A stretch of DNA of 64,000 bases, taken from NCBI GenBank assembly GCA_963709185.1, contig CAVPVQ010000023.1:372001-436000 (forward strand). Direction: 5' to 3'. Every line of letters starts with the position of its first letter. The first letter of the stretch is position 1. This stretch comes from Roseiarcus sp963709185. GTDB taxonomy: Bacteria > Pseudomonadota > Alphaproteobacteria > Rhizobiales > Beijerinckiaceae. The notes below the pieces were generated by a model. It saw only the letters and a program-made list of their open reading frames with translations. It was not told the DNA's origin and made no database searches. Shown here piece by piece: positions 8,230 through 17,337 of the stretch. The position numbers were made by a program, and so were the translations under genes.

Positions 8230-10035
8230 ATGAACACAGCCCGGACGTCAGGGACCCCCGGCCACATTCCCCCCCAGCGCCCTGGGGAATCGGGTGATCG
8301 GCCGCTGCGTCGGTCGTGGGATTTGCCGGCGGCCGCGGCCGACGCCGCCGCCTCGCCGCCCGACACGCGCGACGTTCTCAATTCGATCAACGCGGTGCTT
8401 TACGACTGGGACATCCTGACAGATCGCCTCTCCTGGGGGCCGAACGTCGGCGAGGTGCTCTCGGCCTTCCCGACGAGCGCCCTGGCCAGCGGCGGCGCGT
8501 TCGCCGAACTGGTGACGGCGAATTCGGAAACCTCGCGCTTCCAGGCGATCAAGGGCTCCGCCGCGCTCGACAAAGGAGAAGGCGCGCCCTATCGCGCACT
8601 CTACAATCTGCTGCGACGCGACGGCGCGAAAATCGCGGTCGAGGACATTGGCCGCTGGTTCGCCGACAGCGCCGGCCGCCCGGCGCGGGCGCATGGCGTA
8701 TTGCGGATCGTGGCGGGGTCCGGCCGGCCCGACGAATCGGTTCATTTCGCGTCCAAGCGCGACCCTCTCACCGGCGTCTACAATCGCCGCCATCTGGTCG
8801 ACCATCTCACCGCCGCCTGCGCGGATATCGCGCGTCGCCGCTCGCAATTGGCGGTGCTCGTCCTCGGCGTCGAGAAGCTGCCCGAAATCAACCAGCGATA
8901 CGGCTACGACGCCGCCGACGCGGCGATCGCCGGCGTCGCCCGCCGCGTCGGCGGCAACGTCAGGGAAACCGACATGCTCGCCCGCTATCTCGGCGGCAAA
9001 TTCGTGTTCGTTCTCGACGGCGGCGACGCCGAACAGGCCATGGTCGCGGCGCGCCGCCTGCTGCGCGCCGTGGCGAACGAACCCATCGCAACCTCCGCCG
9101 GGCCGATCGACATCGTTTTGAGAATTGGCGGCGCGCTGGCGCCCGAGCACGGCCGCGGCGCGCATGCGCTGCTGCAACGCGCCGAGGAAGCCTATGACCT
9201 TGCCTGCAAGACCAATGCGGACCGCTGTCTGCTGTTCGCGCCGAACGTCGCGCCCGATCATACGCGGGCGCAAACGCTCTCCGTCAGCGATGAAATCGTC
9301 AGCGCATTGAACGAACGACGGATTGTTCTCGCCTACCAGCCAGTCGTTCCGACGAACGTCGACGGCAAACCGTTTTTCGAAGCCCTGTTGCGCCTGCGCC
9401 GTCGCGATGGCGAAATCATCGGGCCGGCGGCGATCCTGCCGATCGCCGAAAAGGCCGGTCTTATCAGCCTGATCGACCAACGCGTGCTGGAACTGGCGCT
9501 GCAGCGCGTGGCGTCGGAACCGGATCTGCGGGTCTCGGTCAACGTCTCGGCCGTTACGCTGCACAGCGCCGGCTGGATCGACCGCTTCGCGCAGGCGCTG
9601 AGCACGCACCCCGGCGCCGCTGGACGGCTGATCGTCGAGATCACCGAAACCGCAGCGATCGCCGACATCGCGCTCACCGCGCGGATATTCGCCCGGATGA
9701 AGAAACTGGGCGCGATAATCGCGATGGACGACTTCGGGGCCGGCCACACCTCGTTTCGCAGCCTGCGCGGACTCGGCGTCGATGTCGTCAAGATCGACGG
9801 AGCCTTCGTTCAGAACATCGCGCGATCGGCCGATGACCGGTTCTTCGTGCGCACGCTCGTCGATCTGGCGCGCCATCTCGACATCGAGACCGTCGCCGAA
9901 TGGGTCGAGGACGCCGAAGCCTCCCGCATCCTCACCGGATGGGGCATCGACTATCTCCAGGGATTTCACTTCGGCAGCGCAAAAATCCCGGAGCCGCGCG
10001 GCGACGCCCCGACTCTCGCCGTCGCCGGCCGCTAG
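8230..10035 (+). CDS. EAL-domain c-di-GMP phosphodiesterase with PAS-like and degenerate GGDEF domains
   Basis: About 600 residues. An N-terminal PAS-like region (LNSINAVLYDWDILTDRLSW) is followed by a GGDEF domain beginning KRDPLTGVYNRRHL, but its active loop reads YLGGKFVFVL, so cyclase activity should be lost. The C-terminal EAL domain keeps its catalytic set: FEALLRL, SVNVSAVTL, IVEITETA, AMDDFGAGH, VVKIDG, TVAEWVED and LQGFHFG. It is therefore predicted to hydrolyse c-di-GMP, with the GGDEF part possibly a GTP-binding regulator. I use ATG 8230; a TTG at 8200 is possible. It converges on phaR with a 30-base gap. No signal peptide or membrane span is visible, so it should be cytoplasmic. 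Confidence 0.9.
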   Translation: MNTARTSGTPGHIPPQRPGESGDRPLRRSWDLPAAAADAAASPPDTRDVLNSINAVLYDWDILTDRLSWGPNVGEVLSAFPTSALASGGAFAELVTANSETSRFQAIKGSAALDKGEGAPYRALYNLLRRDGAKIAVEDIGRWFADSAGRPARAHGVLRIVAGSGRPDESVHFASKRDPLTGVYNRRHLVDHLTAACADIARRRSQLAVLVLGVEKLPEINQRYGYDAADAAIAGVARRVGGNVRETDMLARYLGGKFVFVLDGGDAEQAMVAARRLLRAVANEPIATSAGPIDIVLRIGGALAPEHGRGAHALLQRAEEAYDLACKTNADRCLLFAPNVAPDHTRAQTLSVSDEIVSALNERRIVLAYQPVVPTNVDGKPFFEALLRLRRRDGEIIGPAAILPIAEKAGLISLIDQRVLELALQRVASEPDLRVSVNVSAVTLHSAGWIDRFAQALSTHPGAAGRLIVEITETAAIADIALTARIFARMKKLGAIIAMDDFGAGHTSFRSLRGLGVDVVKIDGAFVQNIARSADDRFFVRTLVDLARHLDIETVAEWVEDAEASRILTGWGIDYLQGFHFGSAKIPEPRGDAPTLAVAGR

Positions 10036-10065
10036 CAAGGCGGCGCGGCGACCGCCGATCGCCAC

Positions 10066-10659
10066 TCACCGCTTGTCGGCGAGACTATCCAGGCGTCGCT
10101 GCATTTCGGAAAGCTGGGTTTTCAGCTCATCGAAATCCGCGCTCGTGGCGGGCGCCCGGGCCGTCGCCGCGTCCGCCGCCGTCGGCAACGGCCCGACGAA
10201 CGGGGTGAACATGCCGAGCGCCTGGTGGAACGCCGCAAGGTTTTTCCGGGTCATTTCCTCGAGGGCGCTGAGAGACGAGGCGGCGAACGGCGACGCGCCG
10301 AAGGCGCGGCTCGCCTCCTCGCGAAACTTCTGCTGATCGCCGGTAAAGCGGTCGATCGAAAACTGCAGATAGCTCGGCAGCAGCGCCTGAACGCTGTCGC
10401 CATAGAACCGGATGAGTTGACGCAGGAACGTCGTGGGAAGCAGCGACTGCCCCTCGATTCCCTCCTGCTCGAAAATGATCTGGGTCAGGACGGAGCGGGT
10501 GATGTCCTCTCCGGACTTGGCGTCGAAGACGACGAAGTCCTCGCCGGATTTCACCATCTTCGCCAGATCGGCGAGGGTCACGTAGGCGCTGGACGCCGTG
10601 TTGTACAGCCGTCGGTTGGCGTATTTCTTGATCGTGATCGGCACAGTTGCGTTGGTCAT
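10066..10659 (-). CDS. phaR: Polyhydroxyalkanoate synthesis repressor PhaR
   Basis: This 197-residue protein starts at ATG 10659 (MTNATVPITIKKYANRRLYN), the highly conserved N-terminal PHB/PHA accumulation-regulator DNA-binding domain. It continues TLADLAKMVKSGEDFVVFDA and the second domain LPTTFLRQLIRFYGDSVQAL. PhaR binds both DNA and PHB granules and represses phasin and PHA genes when polymer is scarce. An alanine/proline-rich linker precedes a C-terminal coiled coil (LKTQLSEMQRRLDSLADKR). It is divergent from phaA, and the intergenic region carries an FNR/FixK-like palindrome at 10773–10792. Confidence 0.95.
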   Translation of the reverse strand: MTNATVPITIKKYANRRLYNTASSAYVTLADLAKMVKSGEDFVVFDAKSGEDITRSVLTQIIFEQEGIEGQSLLPTTFLRQLIRFYGDSVQALLPSYLQFSIDRFTGDQQKFREEASRAFGASPFAASSLSALEEMTRKNLAAFHQALGMFTPFVGPLPTAADAATARAPATSADFDELKTQLSEMQRRLDSLADKR

Positions 10660-10772
10660 GACAATCAGCTTCCGCGTCCGCACCCGCCCCGGCGGGCCGA
10701 ATTGCACGATAGGCCGTTTTGTGCGTCGCCGAAACCGGGTCCGCAGGGGCGCTGGAATCAGAACGCCATTTT

Positions 10773-10792
10773 TCATTGATATTTGTCAATGA
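10773..10792. promoter_or_regulatory. FNR/FixK-like palindrome in the phaR–phaA intergenic region
   Basis: TCATTGA at 10773–10779 and TCAATGA at 10786–10792 form a perfect inverted repeat with a six-base spacer. Nested in it, TTGAT-N4-GTCAA at 10776–10789 matches the FNR/FixK consensus TTGAT-N4-ATCAA at nine of ten positions. It lies 114 bases before phaR and 166 before phaA, so it could act on either promoter, for example linking PHB metabolism to oxygen. This is a motif match only. Confidence 0.4.
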
Positions 10793-10957
10793 CTCGCCCG
10801 AAGACAGCCTTAAAAATCGCGTATCGGCTCATCGGTCCTTTCACGGGCGCGCGTGAGGCGCCAATTTCGCGGTTGCCGAAGAACCCCTATATGCACTACC
10901 TGACCCTGCCGATCGGCTGATGATCGGCCGGACTTCCCTTCTGTCCAGGAGCACTCC

Positions 10958-12136
10958 ATGTCGGCAACAGACATCGTCATCGTCAGCGCCACGCGAACCG
11001 CGGTCGGCTCGTTCAACGGCGCTTTCGGCGCCATCTCGGCTCATGAGTTGGGCGCGGCCGTCGTCAAGTCGGCGATCGGCCTCGCCAAGATCGAGGCGGC
11101 CGAGGTCGATGAGGTGATCCTCGGACAGATCCTGTCGGGCGGACAGGGCCAGAATCCCGCGCGTCAGGCGGCGATGAAGGCGGGCGTGCCCCAGGAAAAG
11201 ACCGCTTTCGGGCTGAACCAATTGTGCGGCAGCGGGCTGCGCGCGGTGGCCCTCGGCCTGCAGCAGATCAGCAGCGGCGACGCCGGCATCATTGTCGCCG
11301 GAGGCCAGGAATCGATGTCGCAGGCGCAGCACGGCGCGTATCTGCGCTCCGGCGTCAAAATGGGCGAATTGAAGCTGGTCGACACGATGCTGAAGGACGG
11401 GCTGATCGACGCCTTCCACGGCTACCACATGGGGAACACGGCGGAGAACATCGCCGCCAAGTGGCAGATCAGCCGCGAGGACCAGGACCGCTTTGCCGTC
11501 GCGTCGCAGAACAAGGCCGAAGCGGCGCAGAAGGCCGGACGGTTCAAGGACGAGATCACCCCGTTCACCGTGGCGACCCGCAAGGGCGACATCGTCGTGT
11601 CCGACGACGAATACATCCGGCACGGCGCGACTTATGAATCGATGGCCAAGCTGAAGCCGGCCTTCTCCAAGGACGGTTCGGTGACCGCCGGCAACGCCTC
11701 CGGGTTGAACGACGGCGCGGCGGCGGTCGTGCTGATGACGGCGCAGGAGGCGCAAAAGCGCGGCCTGACGCCGATCGCCCGCATCGTCTCGTGGGCGACC
11801 GCCGGCGTCGACCCGGCGATCATGGGCACCGGACCGATTCCCGCCTCGCGCAAGGCGCTGGAAAAGGCCGGCTGGAAGGTCGGCGATCTCGATCTGGTCG
11901 AAGCCAACGAGGCCTTCGCGGCCCAGGCGCTGGCGGTCAACAAGGACATGGGCTGGGACCCGGCGATCGTCAACGTCAATGGCGGCGCGATCGCCATCGG
12001 CCACCCGATCGGCGCCTCGGGGGCGCGCGTTCTGGTCACGCTGCTGCACGAGATGGGCCGCCGCGCCGCCAAGAAAGGCCTGGCGACGCTATGCATCGGC
12101 GGCGGCATGGGCATCGCCATGACGGTCGAGCGCTAG
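10958..12136 (+). CDS. phaA: Acetyl-CoA C-acetyltransferase (beta-ketothiolase)
   Basis: The 392-residue thiolase condenses two acetyl-CoA to acetoacetyl-CoA, the first step of polyhydroxybutyrate synthesis and entry to the ethylmalonyl-CoA pathway. The nucleophilic cysteine is Cys90 in FGLNQLCGSGLRAV; the C-terminal motifs NVNGGAIAIGHPIGASGAR (catalytic His about 349) and LATLCIGGGMGIA (Cys about 379) are intact. AGGAG sits about eight bases before the ATG. It is followed about 100 bases later by phaB on the same strand, forming the classic phaAB unit. No phaC synthase is in the window. Confidence 0.97.
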   Translation: MSATDIVIVSATRTAVGSFNGAFGAISAHELGAAVVKSAIGLAKIEAAEVDEVILGQILSGGQGQNPARQAAMKAGVPQEKTAFGLNQLCGSGLRAVALGLQQISSGDAGIIVAGGQESMSQAQHGAYLRSGVKMGELKLVDTMLKDGLIDAFHGYHMGNTAENIAAKWQISREDQDRFAVASQNKAEAAQKAGRFKDEITPFTVATRKGDIVVSDDEYIRHGATYESMAKLKPAFSKDGSVTAGNASGLNDGAAAVVLMTAQEAQKRGLTPIARIVSWATAGVDPAIMGTGPIPASRKALEKAGWKVGDLDLVEANEAFAAQALAVNKDMGWDPAIVNVNGGAIAIGHPIGASGARVLVTLLHEMGRRAAKKGLATLCIGGGMGIAMTVER

Positions 12137-12237
12137 AGCGCCGCGCCGGCGAGTCGGGGCGTCGCGGCTTCGACTCGCAATGACCAACGAACGCTGCGTC
12201 GGCGAACGAACGCATGCGAAAGCACGAGGGGGAAGCC

Positions 12238-12963
12238 ATGGCGAGGGTAGCAGTTGTCACCGGCGGAACGCGCGGCATCGGCGCGGCGGTCTCCAAGGCG
12301 CTGGCCGCTCAAGGCTACCGCGTCGCTGCGAACTATCATGGCAATGACCAGGCGGCCGCGAAATTCGCCGCTGAAACGGGCGTGCCGACCTACAAGTGGG
12401 ACGTCGCCGACTATGACGCCTGCGTCGCCGGCCTCGCGCAGATCGCCAAGGACATCGGCCCGGTCGAGGTGCTGGTCAACAACGCCGGAATCACCCGCGA
12501 CGGCATGTTCCACAAGATGACGCAGGAGCAATGGTACGCGGTCATCAGCACCAACCTCAACTCGCTGTTCAACATGTGCCGGCCGGTCATCGAGGGCATG
12601 CGCGAGCGCAATTTCGGGCGGATCATCAACATTTCCTCGATCAATGGACAGAAGGGCCAGATGGGCCAGGTCAATTATTCCGCGTCCAAGGCGGGCGACC
12701 TCGGCTTCACCAAGGCGCTGGCGCAGGAGAACGCCGCCAGGGGCATCACCGTCAACGCGATTTGCCCTGGTTATATCGCCACCGAAATGGTGATGGCGGT
12801 GCCCAAGGAGGTGATCGAAAAATCGATCCTCCCGCAAATCCCGGTGCGCCGCCTCGGCCAGCCCGAAGAGATCGCGCGCTGCGTGGTTTTCCTGGCCTCC
12901 GACGACGCCGGCTTCATCACCGGCTCGACGCTCAGCGCCAACGGCGGCCAGTACCTGGCGTAG
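12238..12963 (+). CDS. phaB: Acetoacetyl-CoA reductase
   Basis: The 241-residue short-chain dehydrogenase reduces acetoacetyl-CoA to (R)-3-hydroxybutyryl-CoA with NADPH. The nucleotide-binding TGGTRGIG is at residues 8–15, NNAG at 81–84, and the catalytic Tyr147/Lys151 lie in NYSASKAG. I use ATG 12238 (MARVAVVTGG) because the family begins exactly there and a GAGGGGGA ribosome site precedes it; the frame is open to 12214. The length of 241 is typical for PhaB. Its product feeds PHB synthase and, after dehydration, Ccr encoded 5 kb downstream. Confidence 0.96.
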   Translation: MARVAVVTGGTRGIGAAVSKALAAQGYRVAANYHGNDQAAAKFAAETGVPTYKWDVADYDACVAGLAQIAKDIGPVEVLVNNAGITRDGMFHKMTQEQWYAVISTNLNSLFNMCRPVIEGMRERNFGRIINISSINGQKGQMGQVNYSASKAGDLGFTKALAQENAARGITVNAICPGYIATEMVMAVPKEVIEKSILPQIPVRRLGQPEEIARCVVFLASDDAGFITGSTLSANGGQYLA

Positions 12964-12984
12964 GCTGGCAAGCGGGGCGATCGG

Positions 12985-14457
12985 TCACTCGGCGGGAGCC
13001 GCCGCGCTTGGCGTCGGGCCTCGCAGCGGCCGTTCCTCCATCATAAGGAAGCAGACAAGGGCGATCGCCAGGGCCAGTCCCTCCAAAGCGAAGATCGCGG
13101 TGAAGGCGAGCCCGGCCCGCCTGGCCATATCCGGATCGAACCCCGCGCCGGTTTGCGGCAAGCCGGTGGCGGTGACGACTCCGAAGCCGATCACCACGGC
13201 GCCCATCAGCGCAACCCCTATGGCGCTGCCGAACGAGCGCAGGAAAGCGAGCGTCGCGGTCGCAATGCCGAGGTCGCGCTGATCGACGGCGTTCTGAACG
13301 CTGACGGTGACCGTCGGAAACACCGGGCCGACGCCGAGGCCGAGCGCCAGAACCAGCGCCTCGGCGGTCCACAGATTGAGGCTGGATGCGAACAAGGACA
13401 GCAGGGCCAGCGCTCCGAGGCCAAGGCAGAGGCCGGCGACGCCGATGCGCTTGTAATGGACGAGGCGAGGCATCGCGCGACCGGCGATGGTCGCTCCGAT
13501 GACGCTGCCCCCGACCAACGCGATGAGCCCGGCGCCCGCGACGGTCGAATCCATGCCGATCACGAATTCGAGATAGATCGGCAGATAAACGGTCGAGCCG
13601 ATGAACGCGAACATCGAAAAAAATATCGTGGCGGTCGCCGTTCCCACGACCTCGTTTCGAAAGATATCGAGCGGGATCAGTCCCTCCGGCGCGCGCCGGA
13701 GATGGACGATGAGCGCCGCCGCGAGAACGCCCGCGGCGCCGCCAAGCGCCAGAAGGATCGGCGACGTCCAGGGCAGGCGCGCCCCGCCGAGAGTCAAGAC
13801 CAGCATCAGCGCGACGGTCCCGCTCGTCAGCAGCAGCGCGCCCAGGATATCGAGGCGATGATCGCGCTTGACCTGCGGCAACCCCTGCAACCGGTAGTGG
13901 GTCATCGCGAAGGCGACGGCGCCGATCGGCAGATTGATCCAGAAAATCAGCGACCAAGAAAGGTGCTGCGCGAAGAAGCCGCCGAGGATCGGGCCGGCCA
14001 CACTCGACGTCGCCCAGACCGTCGAGATGTAGACGACATAGCGCGAGCGTTCGCGGGGCGGAACGATATCGGCGATCACGGTCTGCGCGAGCGCCACCAG
14101 GCCGCCGCCGCCAAGCCCCTGGACGGCGCGCCCGATGATGATGACCGGCATGCTCGGCGCGAGGGCGCAGATCACCGAGCCGACCAGGAAGACGCCGAGG
14201 GCCAGCGACAGGACCGGACGCCGGCCGTGGATGTCGGAGAGCTTGCCGTAGAGCGGGGTCACCGCCGTGCCGGTCAGCAGATAGGCGGAAACGATCCACG
14301 CCATGAAGTCGGCGTCGCCGAGCGAGGCGCCGATCGTCGGCAGCGCCGGCGCGACGATCGTCTGGTCGAGCGCGGCGAGCATCATCGCCACCAGGACGCC
14401 AATGACGATATCGCGCCGCTGCTTGTCCGACATCATTTTGGGCGGCGACAAATCCAT
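12985..14457 (-). CDS. MFS transporter, DHA2 (EmrB/QacA) family
   Basis: The 490-residue inner-membrane protein has about 14 predicted helices, the number typical of drug:H+ antiporter family 2. Motif C-like LDQTIVAPALPTIGASLGD, motif A GKLSDIHGRRPVLSLALGVF and motif B RAVQGLGGGGLVALAQTVIAD are all clear. It probably exports toxic compounds by proton antiport; the substrate is not predictable. It converges on phaB (21-base gap). Internal Met codons at residues 8 and 9 are alternative starts. Confidence 0.9.
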   Translation of the reverse strand: MDLSPPKMMSDKQRRDIVIGVLVAMMLAALDQTIVAPALPTIGASLGDADFMAWIVSAYLLTGTAVTPLYGKLSDIHGRRPVLSLALGVFLVGSVICALAPSMPVIIIGRAVQGLGGGGLVALAQTVIADIVPPRERSRYVVYISTVWATSSVAGPILGGFFAQHLSWSLIFWINLPIGAVAFAMTHYRLQGLPQVKRDHRLDILGALLLTSGTVALMLVLTLGGARLPWTSPILLALGGAAGVLAAALIVHLRRAPEGLIPLDIFRNEVVGTATATIFFSMFAFIGSTVYLPIYLEFVIGMDSTVAGAGLIALVGGSVIGATIAGRAMPRLVHYKRIGVAGLCLGLGALALLSLFASSLNLWTAEALVLALGLGVGPVFPTVTVSVQNAVDQRDLGIATATLAFLRSFGSAIGVALMGAVVIGFGVVTATGLPQTGAGFDPDMARRAGLAFTAIFALEGLALAIALVCFLMMEERPLRGPTPSAAAPAE

Positions 14458-14612
14458 CGGCGAATCTCGGTTCGATAACGCATCGCGCGGAAACCCGGGA
14501 TGGCGTGCTGCGGTTGGCCTATCGATAGGCGCCGCAACATGGCGGAGGGCGCCCTTGGCGGCAAGACCAAATGGCTCACGTTCGCGTCAGCAATTTTGCG
14601 AATTCCGCCGGC

Positions 14613-16598
14613 TCAAGTCGTCCGCGCGTCGACCAGCATGACGATTTCGCCGATCAGGCGATTGATCGCGAAATCCTTCGGCGTGTAGACCGCCGCCACG
14701 CCGCGCGCGCGCAATTCCTCGGCGTCGTCCTTGGGAATGATGCCGCCGACCACCACCGGAATGTGGCCAAGACCGGCCCGGCGCAATCCCGACACCACCT
14801 CGGACGCCATCGCCAGATGCGAGCCCGAAAGGATCGACAGGCCGACGCAATGCACGCCGTCCTTCGCCCGTTCGACGATCTCGGCGGGAGTCAGGCGGAT
14901 GCCGTCGTAGACGACGTCCATCCCGGCGTCCGTCGCGCGCACGGCGATTTGCTCGGCGCCGTTGGAATGGCCGTCGAGACCGGGTTTGCCGACCAGAAAC
15001 TTCAGCCGCCTGCCGAGCTTCAGCGACACCCGTTCGACGTCGGCGCGCACCTGTTCGAGGTCTGCCGCCTCCTGGCGGGCGAGCGAACTGACCCCGGTCG
15101 GCGCGCGGTACTCCCCGAACGCCGCGCGCAATGTCGCGCCCCATTCGCCAGTCGTCACGCCCGCCCTGGCCGCCTCGATCGACGGCTCCATGATGTTGGC
15201 GCCCTGCCCCGCCGCCTCGCGCAAGCCTTCGAGCGCCCGCCGCGCCGCCTTCTCGTCGCGCGCCGCGCGCCAGCCTTGCAGCCGCGTCACCTGCTCGGCC
15301 TCGACATGCGGCGCGACGACGATGATCGGGCTGCCGCCGTCGGTCAACGGCGAAGGCTCGCTGTGTGTGAACCGGTTGACGCCGACCACGATCTGCTCGC
15401 CGCGCTCGATCGCCTCCAGACGCCGCGTGTTCGACTGGACCAGCTTGCGCTTCATGTAGCCCGAATCGATCGCCGCGATCGCGCCGCCCAAAGCCTCGAT
15501 GGCGTCGAGTTCCGCCAGCGCCTCGACTTTGAGCGAGGCGACGAGACTGTCGATCTCACGGCTGCCTTCGAAAATGTCGCCGAATTCGAGAAGGTCCGTC
15601 TCATAGGCCATGATCTGCTGCAGGCGGAGCGACCATTGCTGATCGAACGGCCGCGGCAGGCCGAGCGCTTCGTTCCACGCCGGCAGTTGCACGGCCCTGG
15701 CGCGCGCATTGCGCGACAGCACCACGGCGAGCATTTCGATCAGGATGCGATAGGCGTTGTTTTCCGGCTGCTGCTCGGTAAGGCCGAGAGAGTTGACCTG
15801 CACGCCATAACGGAAGCGTCGCTTGGCGGCGTCGGCGACCTGGTAGCGCTCGCGGGTTATCTCGTCCCACAGTTCGGCGAACGCCCGCATCTTCGCCAAC
15901 TCGGTGACGAAGCGCATGCCGGCGTTGACGAAGAAAGAGAATTGTCCCACGACCTGCGCGAAGGCCGCCTCGTCGACTTCGCCTGAGGCGCGCACCATAT
16001 CCAGCACCGCCACCGCGGTCGCCAGAGCGAAGCTCAGCTCCTGCACCGGCGTCGCTCCCGCCTCCTGCAGATGATAGGAGCAGACGTTCATCGGATTCCA
16101 CTTCGGCGTCTCACGCGCCGAAAAGAGAATCAAATCCTTGGTCAGTCGAAGCGAGGGGCCCGGCGGGAACACATAGGAGCCGCGCGAGAGATATTCCTTG
16201 ATGATGTCGTTCTGGGTGGTTCCTTGCAGGCTGGCGCGCGCCACGCCCTGCTCCTCGGCGACGGCGACATAGAGCGCCATCAGCCACGGAGCCGTTGCAT
16301 TGATCGTCATCGAGGTGTTCATCTGGCCGAGCGGGATATCGGCCAGCAGCGCGCGCATGTCGCCGATATGCGAGATCGCGACGCCGACCTTGCCGACCTC
16401 GCCGCGCGCCAGCTCGTGGTCGCTGTCATACCCCGTCTGGGTCGGCAGATCGAAGGCGATGGATAGCCCGGTCTGACCGGCGGCGAGATTGGCGCGAAAC
16501 AGCGTGTTGGATTCGGCCGCCGACGAATGGCCCGCGTAGGTGCGGAAAATCCATGGCTTGTCCGGTTTTCGCGCCTCGCGATCGCCGTTTGGCGTCAT
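14613..16598 (-). CDS. ecm: Ethylmalonyl-CoA mutase
   Basis: The 661-residue protein is a coenzyme B12-dependent acyl-CoA mutase of the MeaA type, converting (2R)-ethylmalonyl-CoA to (2S)-methylsuccinyl-CoA. The TIM-barrel part has RTYAGHSSAAESNTLFR, FDLPTQTGYDSDHELARGEV, LQGTTQNDIIKEYLSRG and NPMNVCSYHLQEAGATP; the C-terminal B12 domain has GLDGHSNGAEQ (the DxHxxG histidine), LSILSGSHL and VVVGGIIP. I use ATG 16598 (MTPNGDREARKPDKPWIF). Assignment over methylmalonyl-CoA mutase rests on the shorter length, MeaA-like wording and the neighbouring ccr. It functions with Ccr in acetyl-CoA assimilation through the ethylmalonyl-CoA pathway. Confidence 0.93.
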   Translation of the reverse strand: MTPNGDREARKPDKPWIFRTYAGHSSAAESNTLFRANLAAGQTGLSIAFDLPTQTGYDSDHELARGEVGKVGVAISHIGDMRALLADIPLGQMNTSMTINATAPWLMALYVAVAEEQGVARASLQGTTQNDIIKEYLSRGSYVFPPGPSLRLTKDLILFSARETPKWNPMNVCSYHLQEAGATPVQELSFALATAVAVLDMVRASGEVDEAAFAQVVGQFSFFVNAGMRFVTELAKMRAFAELWDEITRERYQVADAAKRRFRYGVQVNSLGLTEQQPENNAYRILIEMLAVVLSRNARARAVQLPAWNEALGLPRPFDQQWSLRLQQIMAYETDLLEFGDIFEGSREIDSLVASLKVEALAELDAIEALGGAIAAIDSGYMKRKLVQSNTRRLEAIERGEQIVVGVNRFTHSEPSPLTDGGSPIIVVAPHVEAEQVTRLQGWRAARDEKAARRALEGLREAAGQGANIMEPSIEAARAGVTTGEWGATLRAAFGEYRAPTGVSSLARQEAADLEQVRADVERVSLKLGRRLKFLVGKPGLDGHSNGAEQIAVRATDAGMDVVYDGIRLTPAEIVERAKDGVHCVGLSILSGSHLAMASEVVSGLRRAGLGHIPVVVGGIIPKDDAEELRARGVAAVYTPKDFAINRLIGEIVMLVDARTT

Positions 16599-16765
16599 CT
16601 GCAAATCCGTCTCTTGCTGCGCCGCCGTCCTTGCTGCAGAGCACAATCGCAGAATTCGGCGGCCGGCGCCACCGCGATCGCGAAGGGCGTGCCGGAGCAG
16701 GACCAGCGGCGCCGCACGGAAATTGTGCGGTCGGGCGGGACGGCGGGCGGTTCATCCGCCCCGAT

Positions 16766-17077
16766 CTACAGGACCCGGCTCTTGGCCAGGCCAAGCCCGA
16801 CGAACAGCAGGAATGCCGAGCCAAGCGCGAAGCCGATCGTCATGGAAGCGTCGTCGGCGCGATAGGGAGCAAACAGGCGATAGCGCAGATAGATGCCCAG
16901 GCAGACGCCGATCAGCGCGAGAACGGCGTTCGGAGCGGGGCCCAACCCCAGATCTTTCATGATGACATCGACGACGAAGCCGGCGATCAGGCCGCCGACG
17001 ATCACCATCAGAACGAGGCAGCACATCTCGCCTGACGACAGGTCTTCCAGATCGGCAATCCAGGGTATCGCGCTCAT
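16766..17077 (-). CDS. Small three-helix membrane protein of unknown function
   Basis: A 103-residue hydrophobic protein starting MSAIPWIADLEDLSSGEMCC. Three membrane segments are visible: CLVLMVIVGGLIAGFVVDVI, AVLALIGVCLGIYLRYRLF and MTIGFALGSAFLLFVGLGL. It has the composition of GlsB/YeaQ/YmgE-like small membrane proteins but I do not see their exact signature. It lies between ecm and ccr, on ecm's strand. ATG 17077 is preferred over 17128 for its compact hydrophilic N-terminus. Real gene status is fairly likely, function unknown. Confidence 0.6.
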   Translation of the reverse strand: MSAIPWIADLEDLSSGEMCCLVLMVIVGGLIAGFVVDVIMKDLGLGPAPNAVLALIGVCLGIYLRYRLFAPYRADDASMTIGFALGSAFLLFVGLGLAKSRVL

Positions 17078-17337
17078 GCCAAGGGACCGCTCGGACGCGA
17101 TCGACGGCATTCGACAGGATGCCGACACGTCCCGGCGAAGGCTACCCGGCCTTCGGTTGCAATAGGGTTAATGCCGATGGTTCGCCGGCCGCCCGGTCGG
17201 TTCCCCAAGGAAGGGATTGATTTTAGGGACGAGCGGCGCGATGACAGCGATGCTGCAGCGCAACATCCCTCCGGGGTCCAGCGCAAGATGGAACGGATCG
17301 GCCAACCCGCCGGAAGTGTGGCGAGACAAGGATGGAG

